Source of the DNA: Nostoc sp. MS1
GTDB lineage: Bacteria; Cyanobacteriota; Cyanobacteriia; Cyanobacteriales; Nostocaceae
Length of the DNA: 64,000 bases
NCBI RefSeq assembly: GCF_019976755.1
Contig: NZ_AP023441.1
Coordinates: 1,488,001-1,552,000 of the forward strand
Direction of reading: 5' to 3'
Below the pieces are notes generated by a model. That model ran no database searches. It saw only the letters and a program-made list of their open reading frames with translations, and had not been told where the DNA came from. How positions within the stretch are numbered: the first letter of the stretch is position 1; each line of letters starts with the position of its first letter. The translations under genes were made by a program, and so were the position numbers. Positions 52,908 through 61,475 of this stretch are shown here, piece by piece.

Positions 52908-53028
52908 AACTCAAACTATACACCAATTACTTGGCTATAACCCCAGAAGTGCGATCGCTATCCTACTGAGATACCATATCAAAGCTGTTTCTAACTCCTG
53001 TAGTGCTTTGTGATCGTGTGGCTTGAGT

Positions 53029-53835
53029 TCAGTTACCGCCAGTCCTTTGGTATGGTTTGCTAGGTAATTTGTTTCCACAGCGTTTACAAAAATCCGCATC
53101 TTGATCATGAAATTGCAAACCACAACTTAAGCAAACTGTTTCTACCTGATTTGTGGTTTTTACTAAACGCCTAATTAAATCGCCAACTTGCCAAGGAATT
53201 AACCCTACACCAGTCAAAATCATCAACACAGTTAATAATCTACCTACTTCGGAAATAGGTGTTACATCACCAAATCCGACAGTTGTCATGGTGACTACTG
53301 AGAAATAAAAGGCATCTAAAAAAGTTTTATAAGCTTGTGTGTTTACAGGATGTTCTACTTGGTAAATTAACCCAGAATAAACGAAGATGATAGTAAATAA
53401 AGTAAACAGTATACGAATGAAAATTATTCCATCTTCCGAACTGATACTGCCGAAGAAAAATCTACTATCGATGAATCTGATTAGTCGTAATATTCTAAAC
53501 CAACGTAATATCCGAATAAAACTAATATCTACCCAACCTATGAAAAATGGCAAAATCGCCATTAAGTCAATAATTGAATAAACGTTAAATATATATTGCA
53601 GTTTATTTTCAGCACTCCATAAACGGAGGGCATATTCTACCGCAAAAATTACTAATATAATTTTATCTATTACATCTAACTGCCAACGAATAGAATCAGG
53701 TATGTTGTATGTTTGAGCTACAAAAATACCTGATGATAATAAAACCAAGGCAGCGATTATTAGATTAATCGCTTTGCCTAACGGGGTTTCTAGGTCTGTT
53801 AAGTAAAATTCAGTTTTCTTTCTACTTAGTAACAT
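53029..53835 (-). CDS. voltage-gated-type K+ channel with C-terminal zinc ribbon
   Basis: The 268-residue protein has six membrane helices. The S4-like helix RILRWFRILRLIRFIDSRFF (about residues 107-126) carries positive charges every third residue. The pore contains TMTTVGFGDVTP (about 184-195), the K+ filter in the GFG variant, and a last helix GRLLTVLMILTGVGLIPWQVG. The C-terminus has CLSCGLQF and then CKRCGNKLP, four cysteines that form a rubredoxin-like zinc ribbon (about 238-260). The ribbon may serve redox or zinc sensing or oligomerisation. It is divergently placed from the deaminase gene at 53900. Confidence 0.9.
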   Translation of the reverse strand: MLLSRKKTEFYLTDLETPLGKAINLIIAALVLLSSGIFVAQTYNIPDSIRWQLDVIDKIILVIFAVEYALRLWSAENKLQYIFNVYSIIDLMAILPFFIGWVDISFIRILRWFRILRLIRFIDSRFFFGSISSEDGIIFIRILFTLFTIIFVYSGLIYQVEHPVNTQAYKTFLDAFYFSVVTMTTVGFGDVTPISEVGRLLTVLMILTGVGLIPWQVGDLIRRLVKTTNQVETVCLSCGLQFHDQDADFCKRCGNKLPSKPYQRTGGN

Positions 53836-53899
53836 ATTTAGAGATAACTGGTTAAATATGGTATTTTTACTGTTTAGGTTGCTGAATTATCTAGTTAAT

Positions 53900-54340
53900 A
53901 TGAATCAAGAATATTTTATGAGCCTAGCATTAGCAGAGGCAAAAAAAGGAGATTCTCCATATGGTGCAGTAATTGTCAAAGATAATCAAGTCGTGGCGAT
54001 CGCACACAATACTGTTGGTAGGGATAGTGATCCTTCTGCTCATGCAGAAATTAATGTTATTCGTCGTTTAACTAGTAAACTACAAAGCTTTTCTTTAAAA
54101 GGTTATACCATATACACTACTGGCGAACCTTGCCCCATGTGTGCAGCAGCTTGTGTGTGGAGTGGAATAGCCGAGATTGTCTATGGTGCTTCAATTGAAG
54201 ATTTAATTGCAGCGAATCAAGCACAGATTGAAATATCTTGTGAAGAAATAATTGCTAAGTCTTTCCGAAATATCAAAGTGACTAAGGGTATTCTTAAACA
54301 GGAATGTTTGAGTTTATTTCAGAAACCTAATAATCCTTAA
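53900..54340 (+). CDS. nucleoside/guanine deaminase-family protein
   Basis: The 146-residue protein is a cytidine-deaminase-fold enzyme. The zinc site is formed by HAEINVIRRL (His and the catalytic Glu, residues about 52-61) and PCPMCAAAC (about 82-90). MSLALAEAKKGDSPYGAVIVKD and WSGIAEIVYGA are typical of the guanine deaminase/tRNA adenosine deaminase group. It is too short and lacks tRNA-binding extensions, so a free base or nucleoside is likelier, but the substrate is not certain. ATG at 53900 was chosen over 53858 because homology starts there. Confidence 0.88.
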   Translation: MNQEYFMSLALAEAKKGDSPYGAVIVKDNQVVAIAHNTVGRDSDPSAHAEINVIRRLTSKLQSFSLKGYTIYTTGEPCPMCAAACVWSGIAEIVYGASIEDLIAANQAQIEISCEEIIAKSFRNIKVTKGILKQECLSLFQKPNNP

Positions 54341-54356
54341 ATTATCAAGGTGGCAA

Positions 54357-54674
54357 ATGTCAAAAATCATAGGTTTAGATGGAATAACGGTAGAGGAATT
54401 AAATAAAGAATTAGCTAATGGTGCTAAGTTTGTTGTTTTCCCTTATTGTTTTTCTGTATTGATTTTAACATTTAGACGCAGTTCAGAAATTCATTTAATT
54501 AAAGCTAGACAAGGAACTTTCAAAAAGAGCTTAAAGTTTATTTTGATTTCCTTCTTTTTAGGATGGTGGGGAATACCTTGGGGAATTATTTACACAATTC
54601 AATCGATTTTTGTTAATTTCCAAGGTGGTAGAGATGTGACTGATCAAGTCATGTCTGCACTCAGGCAAACGTAA
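54357..54674 (+). CDS. small conserved membrane protein
   Basis: The 105-residue protein has two hydrophobic helices: KFVVFPYCFSVLILTF (about 28-43) and LKFILISFFLGWWGIPWGIIYTIQSIFVNF (about 59-88, interrupted by Pro). The motif FLGWWGIPWG followed by GGRDVTDQVM is conserved in similar small proteins of other bacteria that I recall as unassigned. ATG 54357 follows AAGGTGG. It lies 17 bases behind the deaminase gene and its stop codon abuts the convergent response-regulator gene with no base between. Confidence 0.75.
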   Translation: MSKIIGLDGITVEELNKELANGAKFVVFPYCFSVLILTFRRSSEIHLIKARQGTFKKSLKFILISFFLGWWGIPWGIIYTIQSIFVNFQGGRDVTDQVMSALRQT

Positions 54675-55334
54675 TTACTCAGATTCATTGAAATAATCTA
54701 AATAGGTATTGGCAATAATAGCGGCTTGAGTGCGATCGCGCAAACTCAGCCGATTTAATATATTAGTCACGTGATTTTTGACTGTACCTTCAGAAATATA
54801 TAGTTGTTGAGCAATTTCGCGGTTACTAGCACCTGTAGCAATTAGTTTTAAAACTTCTTTTTCTCTGGGGGTAAGTTCCGTTAAATTAGGCGGCGCAGGG
54901 GGTGTGTGGTTGGGTGTCGCCTGAAACTGGGTTAAGAGTTTTTTGACTATCCCCGGCCCTAGTTGAGTATAGCCCCTATGAACTGCGCGAATTGCCACGG
55001 CTAATTCTTCTGAGGGTGTATCTTTGAGTAAATAACCCATCGCCCCATGTTGTAAAGCAGTTTTGACATATTCATCATCATCAAAAGTTGTCAAAACTAA
55101 GACTTTAACTCTGGGAAAATTTTGTTGAATTAATTGTGTAGCTGCAACTCCATCCATAATTGGCATTCTGATATCCATCAAGACTACATCTGGATGAAAT
55201 TGAGCGGTTAAATCAAGGGCGATTTTACCATTTTCTGCTTCGCCAATAATTTCTATATCTGGCTCTAGCTCTAATAATGCTTTTAATCCTTGACGGATGA
55301 GATTTTGATCATCTACCAACAAAACTTTAATCAT
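54675..55334 (-). CDS. NarL-type response regulator
   Basis: The 219-residue protein has a receiver (VLLVDDQNLIRQGL; Asp in VVLMDIRMPIMDGVA; conserved Lys in YLLKD) and a LuxR-type DNA-binding domain (LTPREKEVLKLIATGASNREIAQQLYISEGTVKNHVTNILNRL). Its ATG overlaps the stop of the sensor kinase gene by four bases (ATGA), a sign of translational coupling. This is the typical two-component pair with a HisKA_3 kinase. Target genes are not evident. Confidence 0.96.
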   Translation of the reverse strand: MIKVLLVDDQNLIRQGLKALLELEPDIEIIGEAENGKIALDLTAQFHPDVVLMDIRMPIMDGVAATQLIQQNFPRVKVLVLTTFDDDEYVKTALQHGAMGYLLKDTPSEELAVAIRAVHRGYTQLGPGIVKKLLTQFQATPNHTPPAPPNLTELTPREKEVLKLIATGASNREIAQQLYISEGTVKNHVTNILNRLSLRDRTQAAIIANTYLDYFNESE

Positions 55335-56536
55335 GTCAATCTACTTGAAGGAATATCAACGGTAATTTGACAACCACCACCAATGCTACTATTGATTGCA
55401 AATTTACCTCCTAATGCTAAAGTGCGATCGCGCATACTCTGTAAGCCAAAACCTGTGGTATTTTGTTGGATATCAAACCCTCTTCCATTATCTTGAATTA
55501 TCAACAACAAGCTACCTCTACTTAAAGAAATTTCTATATTAACTCTTGTAGCTCTGGCGTGTTTAGATACATTTGTTAACGATTCCTGGATAATTCGATA
55601 GATAGCTGTATTTACTTCCATCGATAATTGATTATTAACATTCAGCACACAAGTTAATACAATTCCGGTATGGTGTTGAAACTCTTGTGCCAGATTATCA
55701 ATTGCTTCATCTAAAGTTTTTTCTTGCAAAGGATGAGAACGCATAGTAGAAACGGAATTGCGTACATCTTGCAAAGCCTTAGAGCCAAGTTCTTTTGCCT
55801 TAGTTAAAAAACTTTGTGCTTTATCGGGATTAGATGGCGCTAATTTTAACGCAGTTTCTAATTGTAAATTCAATGCAGTGAGAGAATGTCCTAATGAGTC
55901 GTGAATTTCTCGCGCAATGCGATTCCGTTCTTCTAAAGTTGCTTGATTTTCAATTCTTAGAGCATATTGACGCAATTTTTCATTCGCCACTGCCAATTCT
56001 TCTCGGCTTTGTCTTTCAGATAATAAGCTATTCATTAATAGTAAGACGAAAATTAAACTTAGACCGAATATTAATATCAGGCTCAAAGTGAAAAAACGAA
56101 ACCGCTCTTGTGCTTGTATCGGTAAATTAGCGCGAGGTAATCTATTGATTAAGGTGGATAAAAATAAACTAAAAGAGAAAAAAGTAACAGCTAAACGCCC
56201 AGGCAAAGGAAAAATTAAACAACTACGAGTTACTAAAATAATGTAGAGGAAGGGGAACATTCTTGCTGCTCTACCTTCAAATAACCCAGTAATAAAAATC
56301 AAAAAGATTTCACAGGCTGTATAAATGACTTTATTTATTTTATTATGTGTAGGCAATCGCAAACCCATTAAGCCAAAAATTATTAGGCTCAATATCGTCA
56401 GTTCAGGAAATCTACTAGAAAATTTTGGTGAAGGATAGGGCAAGACAGATGTAACAATAGATATTGCTAGTAATACCCATTCTAAGTAGAGTAAAAAGGG
56501 GAAAGGATGATTGTTTAATTTAATGGCTCGACTCAT
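55331..56536 (-). CDS. membrane sensor histidine kinase (HisKA_3)
   Basis: The 401-residue protein has about six N-terminal membrane helices (PFLLYLEWVLLAISIVTSVL, LTILSLIIFGLMGLRL, VIYTACEIFLIFITGLF, LAVTFFSFSLFLSTLI, FFTLSLILIFGLSLIFVLLLMN), a short coiled coil and a NarL-type histidine kinase. The phospho-acceptor His is in RIAREIHDSLGHSLTALNL near residue 212 and the ATP-binding part ends FDIQQNTTGFGLQSM. No periplasmic sensor domain is obvious, so it probably senses within the membrane. It overlaps its response regulator gene by four bases. Confidence 0.95.
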   Translation of the reverse strand: MSRAIKLNNHPFPFLLYLEWVLLAISIVTSVLPYPSPKFSSRFPELTILSLIIFGLMGLRLPTHNKINKVIYTACEIFLIFITGLFEGRAARMFPFLYIILVTRSCLIFPLPGRLAVTFFSFSLFLSTLINRLPRANLPIQAQERFRFFTLSLILIFGLSLIFVLLLMNSLLSERQSREELAVANEKLRQYALRIENQATLEERNRIAREIHDSLGHSLTALNLQLETALKLAPSNPDKAQSFLTKAKELGSKALQDVRNSVSTMRSHPLQEKTLDEAIDNLAQEFQHHTGIVLTCVLNVNNQLSMEVNTAIYRIIQESLTNVSKHARATRVNIEISLSRGSLLLIIQDNGRGFDIQQNTTGFGLQSMRDRTLALGGKFAINSSIGGGCQITVDIPSSRLT

Positions 56537-56963
56537 ATTTAATATTTAAAGATAGAATAATTTGTCAGTTGTCAGTGCTTGTTAGTTAGTTGTTTTTATA
56601 AAAGTTTAATACCTCATCCCCTAGTCACACAATTTTGGATTTTAGATTTTAAATTTTAGATTGAACCTCCGAATTTTAGATAGAAAGAGATTGAGCAAGG
56701 GTTATTAACCAATCAATCCCAATCCAAAATCGGCAATCCAAAATCTAAAATTCAGTGAGTGGCCAAAAAATATTTACCACTGACAACCGACCAAGCCTAG
56801 TTTTCTATGTTTACTTTAATTAGTAGAGAATCACCAGTTACTTGAATCAGGATGAAACCATGACTTTAGTCATGATTTTATTCATGACTTTCTCCTCATG
56901 TGGATAGTTGATCAAAATTCCTAAGATGATTACATTCCACAGGAAAACGAACCAAGGTAATCA
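56537..56963. other. intergenic region with dispersed AT-rich repeats
   Basis: About 430 bases without a gene. From 56631 to 56755 there is a run of ATTTTAGATTTT / CCAAAATCTAAAAT words in both orientations, which could fold into a long hairpin; the same words occur near 15845, 25925 and 41045. ATGACTTTAGTCAT (56869-56882) is a short perfect palindrome, followed by GATTTTATTCATGAC, upstream of the Spy-like gene, and is a possible operator. Confidence 0.55.
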
Positions 56964-57467
56964 ATGCAACTCAAGCCGTTATCTCTGCTAGCTGGAGCGA
57001 TCGCTCTTACTTTAACTACAACTCCCTTCGTTGTTCATGCACAAGCAAATTCTTCTGCTGCGCCAGTAATTGCACAAGGTGCGCGGAAAGGGCCTTGGGA
57101 AAGTTTGGGACTAACCGACGACCAGAAGGCCAAAATAAAACAAATTATGGATAACAGCCGCACTCAAATCGAATCAGTTTTTACCCCAGAACAAAAGGCT
57201 AAGTTAGAAGCAGCGCGTCAAGCGCGTCAGGCACAGCGTCAACAAGGCCAGCGTCCCCAAGCTGGTAAGCGCGGTAATGTTCTTGCTGACTTGAATTTGA
57301 CTCAAGACCAAAAAAATAGAATCAAATCAATTCGTCAATCGTCAAAACAACAGATTGAGGCTGTTTTAACTACTGAACAGCGAGCAAAACTACAAGAACT
57401 AAAGGCTAGCCGTCGTCAGCGTTGGCAGCAAAGACAGAATAATCAAACTCCACCTCAAAATCAATAA
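56964..57467 (+). CDS. Spy/CpxP-like periplasmic protein
   Basis: The 167-residue protein has a signal peptide (LAGAIALTLTTTPFVVHA, cleaved near residue 27). Two LTxxQ-type repeats follow: LTDDQKAKIKQIMDNSRTQIESVFTPEQKAKLEAAR (about 50-85) and LNLTQDQKNRIKSIRQSSKQQIEAVLTTEQRAKLQELKASR (about 110-150). A Gln/Arg-rich linker separates them and the tail is RQRWQQRQNNQ. Spy-type proteins act as periplasmic chaperones or stress sensors; the repeat duplication gives a two-hairpin helical bundle. Start ATG at 56964. Confidence 0.88.
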   Translation: MQLKPLSLLAGAIALTLTTTPFVVHAQANSSAAPVIAQGARKGPWESLGLTDDQKAKIKQIMDNSRTQIESVFTPEQKAKLEAARQARQAQRQQGQRPQAGKRGNVLADLNLTQDQKNRIKSIRQSSKQQIEAVLTTEQRAKLQELKASRRQRWQQRQNNQTPPQNQ

Positions 57468-57655
57468 TCCAAGCTGTAATGATTTGGCAACCAGATTTGC
57501 TTTGACTTTTACTTTGGCTGACTTTAGCGATGGCGTTCCGCCCAGCGTAGCTGATCGCTCACAGTTAACAAGCTTCTTGCAGAAGATTGGAAAGGGGATT
57601 AGTTCCTCCCCTTACCTTTACTTACTTTCTCACACAACAGCATATTGAACGCCTG

Positions 57656-57688
57656 AAAATCCCGGTATCTTGGAGATACTGGGATTTT
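57656..57688 (+). promoter_or_regulatory. strong hairpin in the leader of sipA
   Basis: AAAATCCCGGTATCT (57656-57670) pairs with AGATACTGGGATTTT (57674-57688) with one G-T pair and a 3-base loop TGG, giving a 15-bp stem. CGTTTCTT follows, like a terminator. The ATG of sipA is only 18 bases further, leaving little room for a promoter. It may be a terminator of the upstream gene, an attenuator of sipA, or an RNA-level control element. Confidence 0.65.
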
Positions 57689-57706
57689 CGTTTCTTACTA
57701 ATCTTT

Positions 57707-57955
57707 ATGTCTGAAGAATTTATTGTCGGTAGTAAAGTCCGTGTTGTGGCATTACCGCCTTATATCAAAACAGCAGACCCTATGCCCATGTTACGCCCTC
57801 CTGATGTAATTCAATTAGGAGAGGAAGGGACTGTGCTTGATCGCCGTCCTGGCGGGTATTGGGGTGTACGCTTTGCTAGAGGTGCATTCCTCATCGATAG
57901 CCAATATATCGAAAGCGTAGATCAACCCCCAAAAAATAGTGATGCACACACATAA
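57707..57955 (+). CDS. sipA: SipA regulatory protein (DUF3148)
   Basis: The 82-residue protein is the small beta-barrel protein that binds and activates the cyanobacterial light/nutrient-stress kinase NblS (Hik33). The sequence EEFIVGSKVRVVALPPYIKTADPMPMLRPPDVIQLGEEG, TVLDRRPGGYWGVRF and FLIDSQYIE covers the whole family. The longer frame from 57587 adds 40 residues encoded by the leader hairpin region, so ATG at 57707 is taken. There is no obvious ribosome-binding site. The peroxiredoxin gene begins 53 bases later, which suggests co-regulation. Confidence 0.92.
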   Translation: MSEEFIVGSKVRVVALPPYIKTADPMPMLRPPDVIQLGEEGTVLDRRPGGYWGVRFARGAFLIDSQYIESVDQPPKNSDAHT

Positions 57956-58008
57956 CATCTCTTGTAGTTAAGAATGTAAACTTGTGTAAAGTTACTATTC
58001 TTACTTAC

Positions 58009-58560
58009 ATGATGATTTCCCGCCGCCATTTTTTACAAATCTTGCTTGTCAGCTGTTTTGCTGTCATCAGTTGGTTGAATTTTGCCCCTACAGCTTATGC
58101 ACTTGGGGGCAAACTTCCTACTATCAATCAACCTGCACCAGACTTTACTCTGCCAACTAATACAGGCGATGGTAAGCTTTCTCTAGCTGATTTACGAGGT
58201 AAATGGGTAGTGCTTTATTTCTATCCCAAGGACTTTACCGCAGGTTGCACGATTGAAGCGCGTCGTTTTCAGCAAGATTTACCAAAGTATTTAGAAAAAA
58301 ATGCACAAATTATCGGTGTCAGTGCTGATGATATCGATTCTCACGCTGAATTTTGTGATTCTGAGGGATTAAAATTTCCTTTGCTGGCTGATACTACTGG
58401 TGCAGTTAGTAAGGCTTACGGTTCTTGGATCGGTTTTGTATCTATGCGCCATAGTTTCCTGATCGATCCGCAAGGCATTCTCCGCGAAACTTTTGTCAAA
58501 GTAAATCCCTCTGTCCACAGTGCGGAAGTTTTAGCCAAACTGGAACAGTTGCAATCTTAG
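58009..58560 (+). CDS. Tat-signal peroxiredoxin (PrxQ/BCP type)
   Basis: The 183-residue protein begins MMISRRHFLQILLVSCFAV, a twin-arginine-type signal peptide (SRRHFLQ), which predicts export of a folded protein to the periplasm or lumen. The peroxiredoxin core has PKDFTAGCTIEARRF with peroxidatic C80. The resolving Cys of PrxQ, five residues on, is Arg85 here; C116 (AEFCDSEGL) might replace it. PDFTLPTNTGDGKLSLADLRGKWVVLYFYPKDF and HSFLIDPQGILR are typical. It reduces hydroperoxides with thioredoxin-type donors. Two adjacent ATGs (58009, 58012) are possible. Confidence 0.9.
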   Translation: MMISRRHFLQILLVSCFAVISWLNFAPTAYALGGKLPTINQPAPDFTLPTNTGDGKLSLADLRGKWVVLYFYPKDFTAGCTIEARRFQQDLPKYLEKNAQIIGVSADDIDSHAEFCDSEGLKFPLLADTTGAVSKAYGSWIGFVSMRHSFLIDPQGILRETFVKVNPSVHSAEVLAKLEQLQS

Positions 58561-58656
58561 GGAAGGGAAAGATGGGGGAGATGAGGAAGTGGGGGAAGTA
58601 GGGGGAGTGGAGGAAGCAGGAAAGAATTTATATCTTCCTCATCCCCCTCATCCCCC
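58561..58656. terminator. purine/pyrimidine-rich inverted repeat between convergent genes
   Basis: The left half (to about 58625) is made of GGGGGAG/GATGAGG units and the right half (from about 58633) of CATCCCCCT units; the two are imperfectly complementary, e.g. GATGAGGAAG with CTTCCTCATC. It lies exactly between the convergent peroxiredoxin and glycosyltransferase genes, so it may end transcription on both strands. The repeats look like tandem slippage products. Confidence 0.5.
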
Positions 58657-59874
58657 TCATCCCTCCTTAGCACCTAAACAAACTTGCTCATAACGCTTAC
58701 CTGCTATATCCCAGGTAAATTCAGCTTCTACAAGTTTTCTACCATTTTGGGATAATTGCGATCGCAGTTGGGGATTGTCGAATAGTTTACTAATAGCACT
58801 AATATATTCTGCTGGTTGATTGGCTCTTAGTGCTGTTAGCGGTGTATCAATAGCTAGTCCTTCTAAACCGCGATCGCTTCCTACTACTGGTACACCTGCC
58901 GCCAGTGCTTCTAAAGTTTTATTTTTAATGCCAAAACCTGTCCGCATAGGCACAACACAGACACTTGCTCTATGTAAATAATCTACCATAGAAGGGACAC
59001 GCCCAGTAACAGTAATTCCTGGTTGATTTTGTAGTGCTAAAACTTCTGGTGTCGGACGAGAACCAACAATATCAAAAGTAGTATCAGGGTAAGATTTTTG
59101 CAGTTCTGGCAATACTTGATTAGCAAAATAGCAGACAGCATCAATATTTGCTAAATTATCCATTGCCCCGACAAAAACTATTTTATGCCCTTGTGGATCG
59201 GCTGTACGATAAGGAAAAATTACTAAATCTACACCATTAGGAATAATTGCAATATCAGTTTTTGGACAGAATTGTTGTAATTGCTTTTTATCTTCTTCTG
59301 TAGTAACTACAATTGTAGAAAACTTAGAGCAGTACTTTTGTTCATAGCGCCGCAAAAGCGGTAAGTTAATTTTATCTCTCCAGACATTATCCGAAACACC
59401 TGTTGTTAGTTGATTCAGGCAAGAACCATACACTGAACTATGAACATTAACTATAGTTTTGAGATGTTGCTGGAAATGGGGACGCACATAAATTTCATTT
59501 ACGCTATGTTCACAAGTAATTACATCATATTTGTGCTCCTCTACAGCTTTGTCAATCCACTCCTGAATCTCGGTTGAGTAACGGTTAAGTACGCTTGGTG
59601 GTGTTCCTTGTTGTAAGAATTGACTAAATCGCTGGATTTTCTTAATTAATCCTACATTCGTACCAGTATCTAACGGACGGTCAAATACGACTAAATTATC
59701 TACACAATCCCTTAAGCCGGCAATTTCTGCGTCTGTAACATGGCGATCGCGTTGAGTTAGCACGGTAACGGAGTGATTCTTTTGCAGATGCTTGAGTAAA
59801 TGAAATGTCCTAACTTGCGTTCCTCCCCCTGTAGGTGGGTAGGGAAAGGTGGCAGACAGCATTAATACATTCAT
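58657..59874 (-). CDS. glycosyltransferase family 4-type protein
   Basis: The 405-residue protein is a GT-B fold glycosyltransferase. The N-terminal domain starts MLSATFPYPPTGGGTQVRTFHLLKHLQ. The C-terminal domain has IIPNGVDLVIFPY, HKIVFVGAMDNLANIDAVCYFANQVLPEL (about 233-261), VTGRVPSMVDYLHRASVCVVPMRTGFGIKNKTLEALAAGVPVVGSDRGLEGL with the conserved acidic and Lys residues of the donor site. It probably adds a sugar to a cell-surface or exopolysaccharide glycan. No polysaccharide operon is visible around it except for the sugar-transfer genes at 60213 and 61476. Confidence 0.93.
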   Translation of the reverse strand: MNVLMLSATFPYPPTGGGTQVRTFHLLKHLQKNHSVTVLTQRDRHVTDAEIAGLRDCVDNLVVFDRPLDTGTNVGLIKKIQRFSQFLQQGTPPSVLNRYSTEIQEWIDKAVEEHKYDVITCEHSVNEIYVRPHFQQHLKTIVNVHSSVYGSCLNQLTTGVSDNVWRDKINLPLLRRYEQKYCSKFSTIVVTTEEDKKQLQQFCPKTDIAIIPNGVDLVIFPYRTADPQGHKIVFVGAMDNLANIDAVCYFANQVLPELQKSYPDTTFDIVGSRPTPEVLALQNQPGITVTGRVPSMVDYLHRASVCVVPMRTGFGIKNKTLEALAAGVPVVGSDRGLEGLAIDTPLTALRANQPAEYISAISKLFDNPQLRSQLSQNGRKLVEAEFTWDIAGKRYEQVCLGAKEG

Positions 59875-60212
59875 AATTCTTTAAGTCACATGACGATAAC
59901 TATACGATGACCTAATTGCAGAGCAGATGTCATCAGATTTTCCTCGGTTTTTGCCGAAAGATTTACTATAAACTCACAATAAACCCCTTGTTTTTACTGA
60001 GAAACATAGGGCAATATATATTTATCGTCAGTAATTTCGTCAGTGAACTAAAATTTAGCAAGATAAAATGAGTCAGTATTTGCACCCTTGTCAGGAATGC
60101 AGTATTTGACAAGTTACCTTCTGAAAACGCCTGAAAGTAAGCCTTAACCGAGATATCTCGGTTAAGCTACTGCTGGTTTATGTGTATTTTTTAGCATTTG
60201 AGATAAAAACTT
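59875..60212. other. intergenic region with a perfect palindrome
   Basis: About 340 bases lie between divergent glycosyltransferase genes. At 60143-60166 stands CTTAACCGAGATATCTCGGT followed by TAAG, a perfect 24-base palindrome (12-base arms), 46 bases before the ATG at 60213. It could be an operator for a dimeric regulator or a leader hairpin. The rest is AT-rich without other structure. Confidence 0.6.
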
Positions 60213-61202
60213 ATGGTTAAAGTTACTGTCTGTATCCCTACCTATAATCGCGCTCATCTGTTACCTTATGCAGTCAATAGCGTATTAGCTCAAACTTATA
60301 CGGATTTTGAAATAATTATTTGTGATGATGGTTCTACTGATAATACTCCTCAAATTGTCAGTCAATGGCATGATCCCAGAATCCGTTATATCAGACAACC
60401 TGTAAACGGTGGTCGCAGCCGGAATATGCGTTCTGGTTTTGAGGCAGCTTGTGGAAGTTACTTCATCAAATTTGATGATGATGATGCCTTAACTCCCGAA
60501 TTTTTAGAAAAAACGGTGGCTGTGTTAGATGCAGACTCTAGGGTGGATTTTGTTTGCACAAATCACTGGATTATTAATCAAAATAATGAAAGGGTTGAAT
60601 CAGCAACCATTGAAAACTCTCGCAAGTGGGGTAAAGATAAACTCCAACGGGGTGTCATTCCTAATTTGATGCGAGAAACCTTTTTGCAGCAAAGTTTACA
60701 GGTAGGTTCAACCCTATTTCGTCGAGCTTGTTTACAAGAAGTTGATTACATGCGTCCACAAGCTGACGGCTGCGAGGATTTTGACTTACTAGTAAGATTA
60801 GCGATCGCAGGTAAACAAGGTTATTTTATTCCAGAGTTTCTCATGGAATATCGTTTTCATGGGGGACAAACAAGCTTGAAACAAAACCTACATTTTCTGT
60901 CAGCCAAAGTTTTTTGTATTAGCAGTTATAAATTCCCTGATGAGGAGTTAGAGAAACTCCGCTTGCGAAAATTAGCAGGTACGCAGCTAGCTTTAGGCTT
61001 AAGGCTGATTGAAAAAGGAGATGCTGTGGAGGGAAGAAGACTTTTGCAGCAATCAACTCAGGTATTAGGAAGAGAGCGCAAGCTTATGTTGGGGTTAATT
61101 TTATCTTACTTACCAATCAATCTGCGAAAATTCGCTTTAGAAGCTTTTCGCCAACTACGTCCTAAAGATTACACTGAGCAAGTGCGAGAAGCATCTGTTT
61201 AA
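60213..61202 (+). CDS. glycosyltransferase family 2 protein
   Basis: The 329-residue protein has the GT-A fold of family 2: VTVCIPTYNRAHLLPYAVNSVLAQTYTDFEIIICDDGSTDNTPQIVSQW at the start, FIKFDDDDALTPEFLEKTV with the metal-binding DxD (about residue 88), and DGCEDFDLLVRLA with the ED catalytic base near residue 190. It has no membrane helix. It should transfer a nucleotide-activated sugar to a surface glycan. A palindrome at 60143 and a divergent GT4 gene lie upstream. Confidence 0.94.
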   Translation: MVKVTVCIPTYNRAHLLPYAVNSVLAQTYTDFEIIICDDGSTDNTPQIVSQWHDPRIRYIRQPVNGGRSRNMRSGFEAACGSYFIKFDDDDALTPEFLEKTVAVLDADSRVDFVCTNHWIINQNNERVESATIENSRKWGKDKLQRGVIPNLMRETFLQQSLQVGSTLFRRACLQEVDYMRPQADGCEDFDLLVRLAIAGKQGYFIPEFLMEYRFHGGQTSLKQNLHFLSAKVFCISSYKFPDEELEKLRLRKLAGTQLALGLRLIEKGDAVEGRRLLQQSTQVLGRERKLMLGLILSYLPINLRKFALEAFRQLRPKDYTEQVREASV

Positions 61203-61228
61203 TTTTTGTTAATTCTCTAACTATTAAT

Positions 61229-61371
61229 TACAGCAGTTTGCGAGTAAGTGAGGTATAAAAGATTAGATTTAAACTCACGTATCAAGAGTTTAAATCTACT
61301 ATCTCTTTGCAGTTGCTACAACGGGTAGACAGCCGTGTGGGATGGTTCGTCTACTTGAGCGGACTGCTGTA
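61229..61371. repeat. MITE-like block with internal hairpin
   Basis: TACAGCAGT (61229-61237) and ACTGCTGTA (61363-61371) are 9-base inverted repeats bounding 143 bp. Inside, TAGATTTAAACTC (61264-61276) pairs perfectly with GAGTTTAAATCTA (61286-61298), a 13-bp stem. AACTGCTGTA at 61438 repeats the end. It could be a small mobile element or simply the terminator of the preceding gene. Confidence 0.45.
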
Positions 61372-61475
61372 GTATATCCTTGCAAAGCGCTACTCTCTGC
61401 CTCAAAACCTGAAGTTTTGTACTTCATGGAAAAGAAAACTGCTGTATTTATAGTAAATCACTCAAACAAAAACCT

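Noticed and set aside
57587..57706. Longer SipA starting at 57587
   Set aside because: The extra residues are encoded by the hairpin leader and are absent from the SipA family, which begins at MSEEF.
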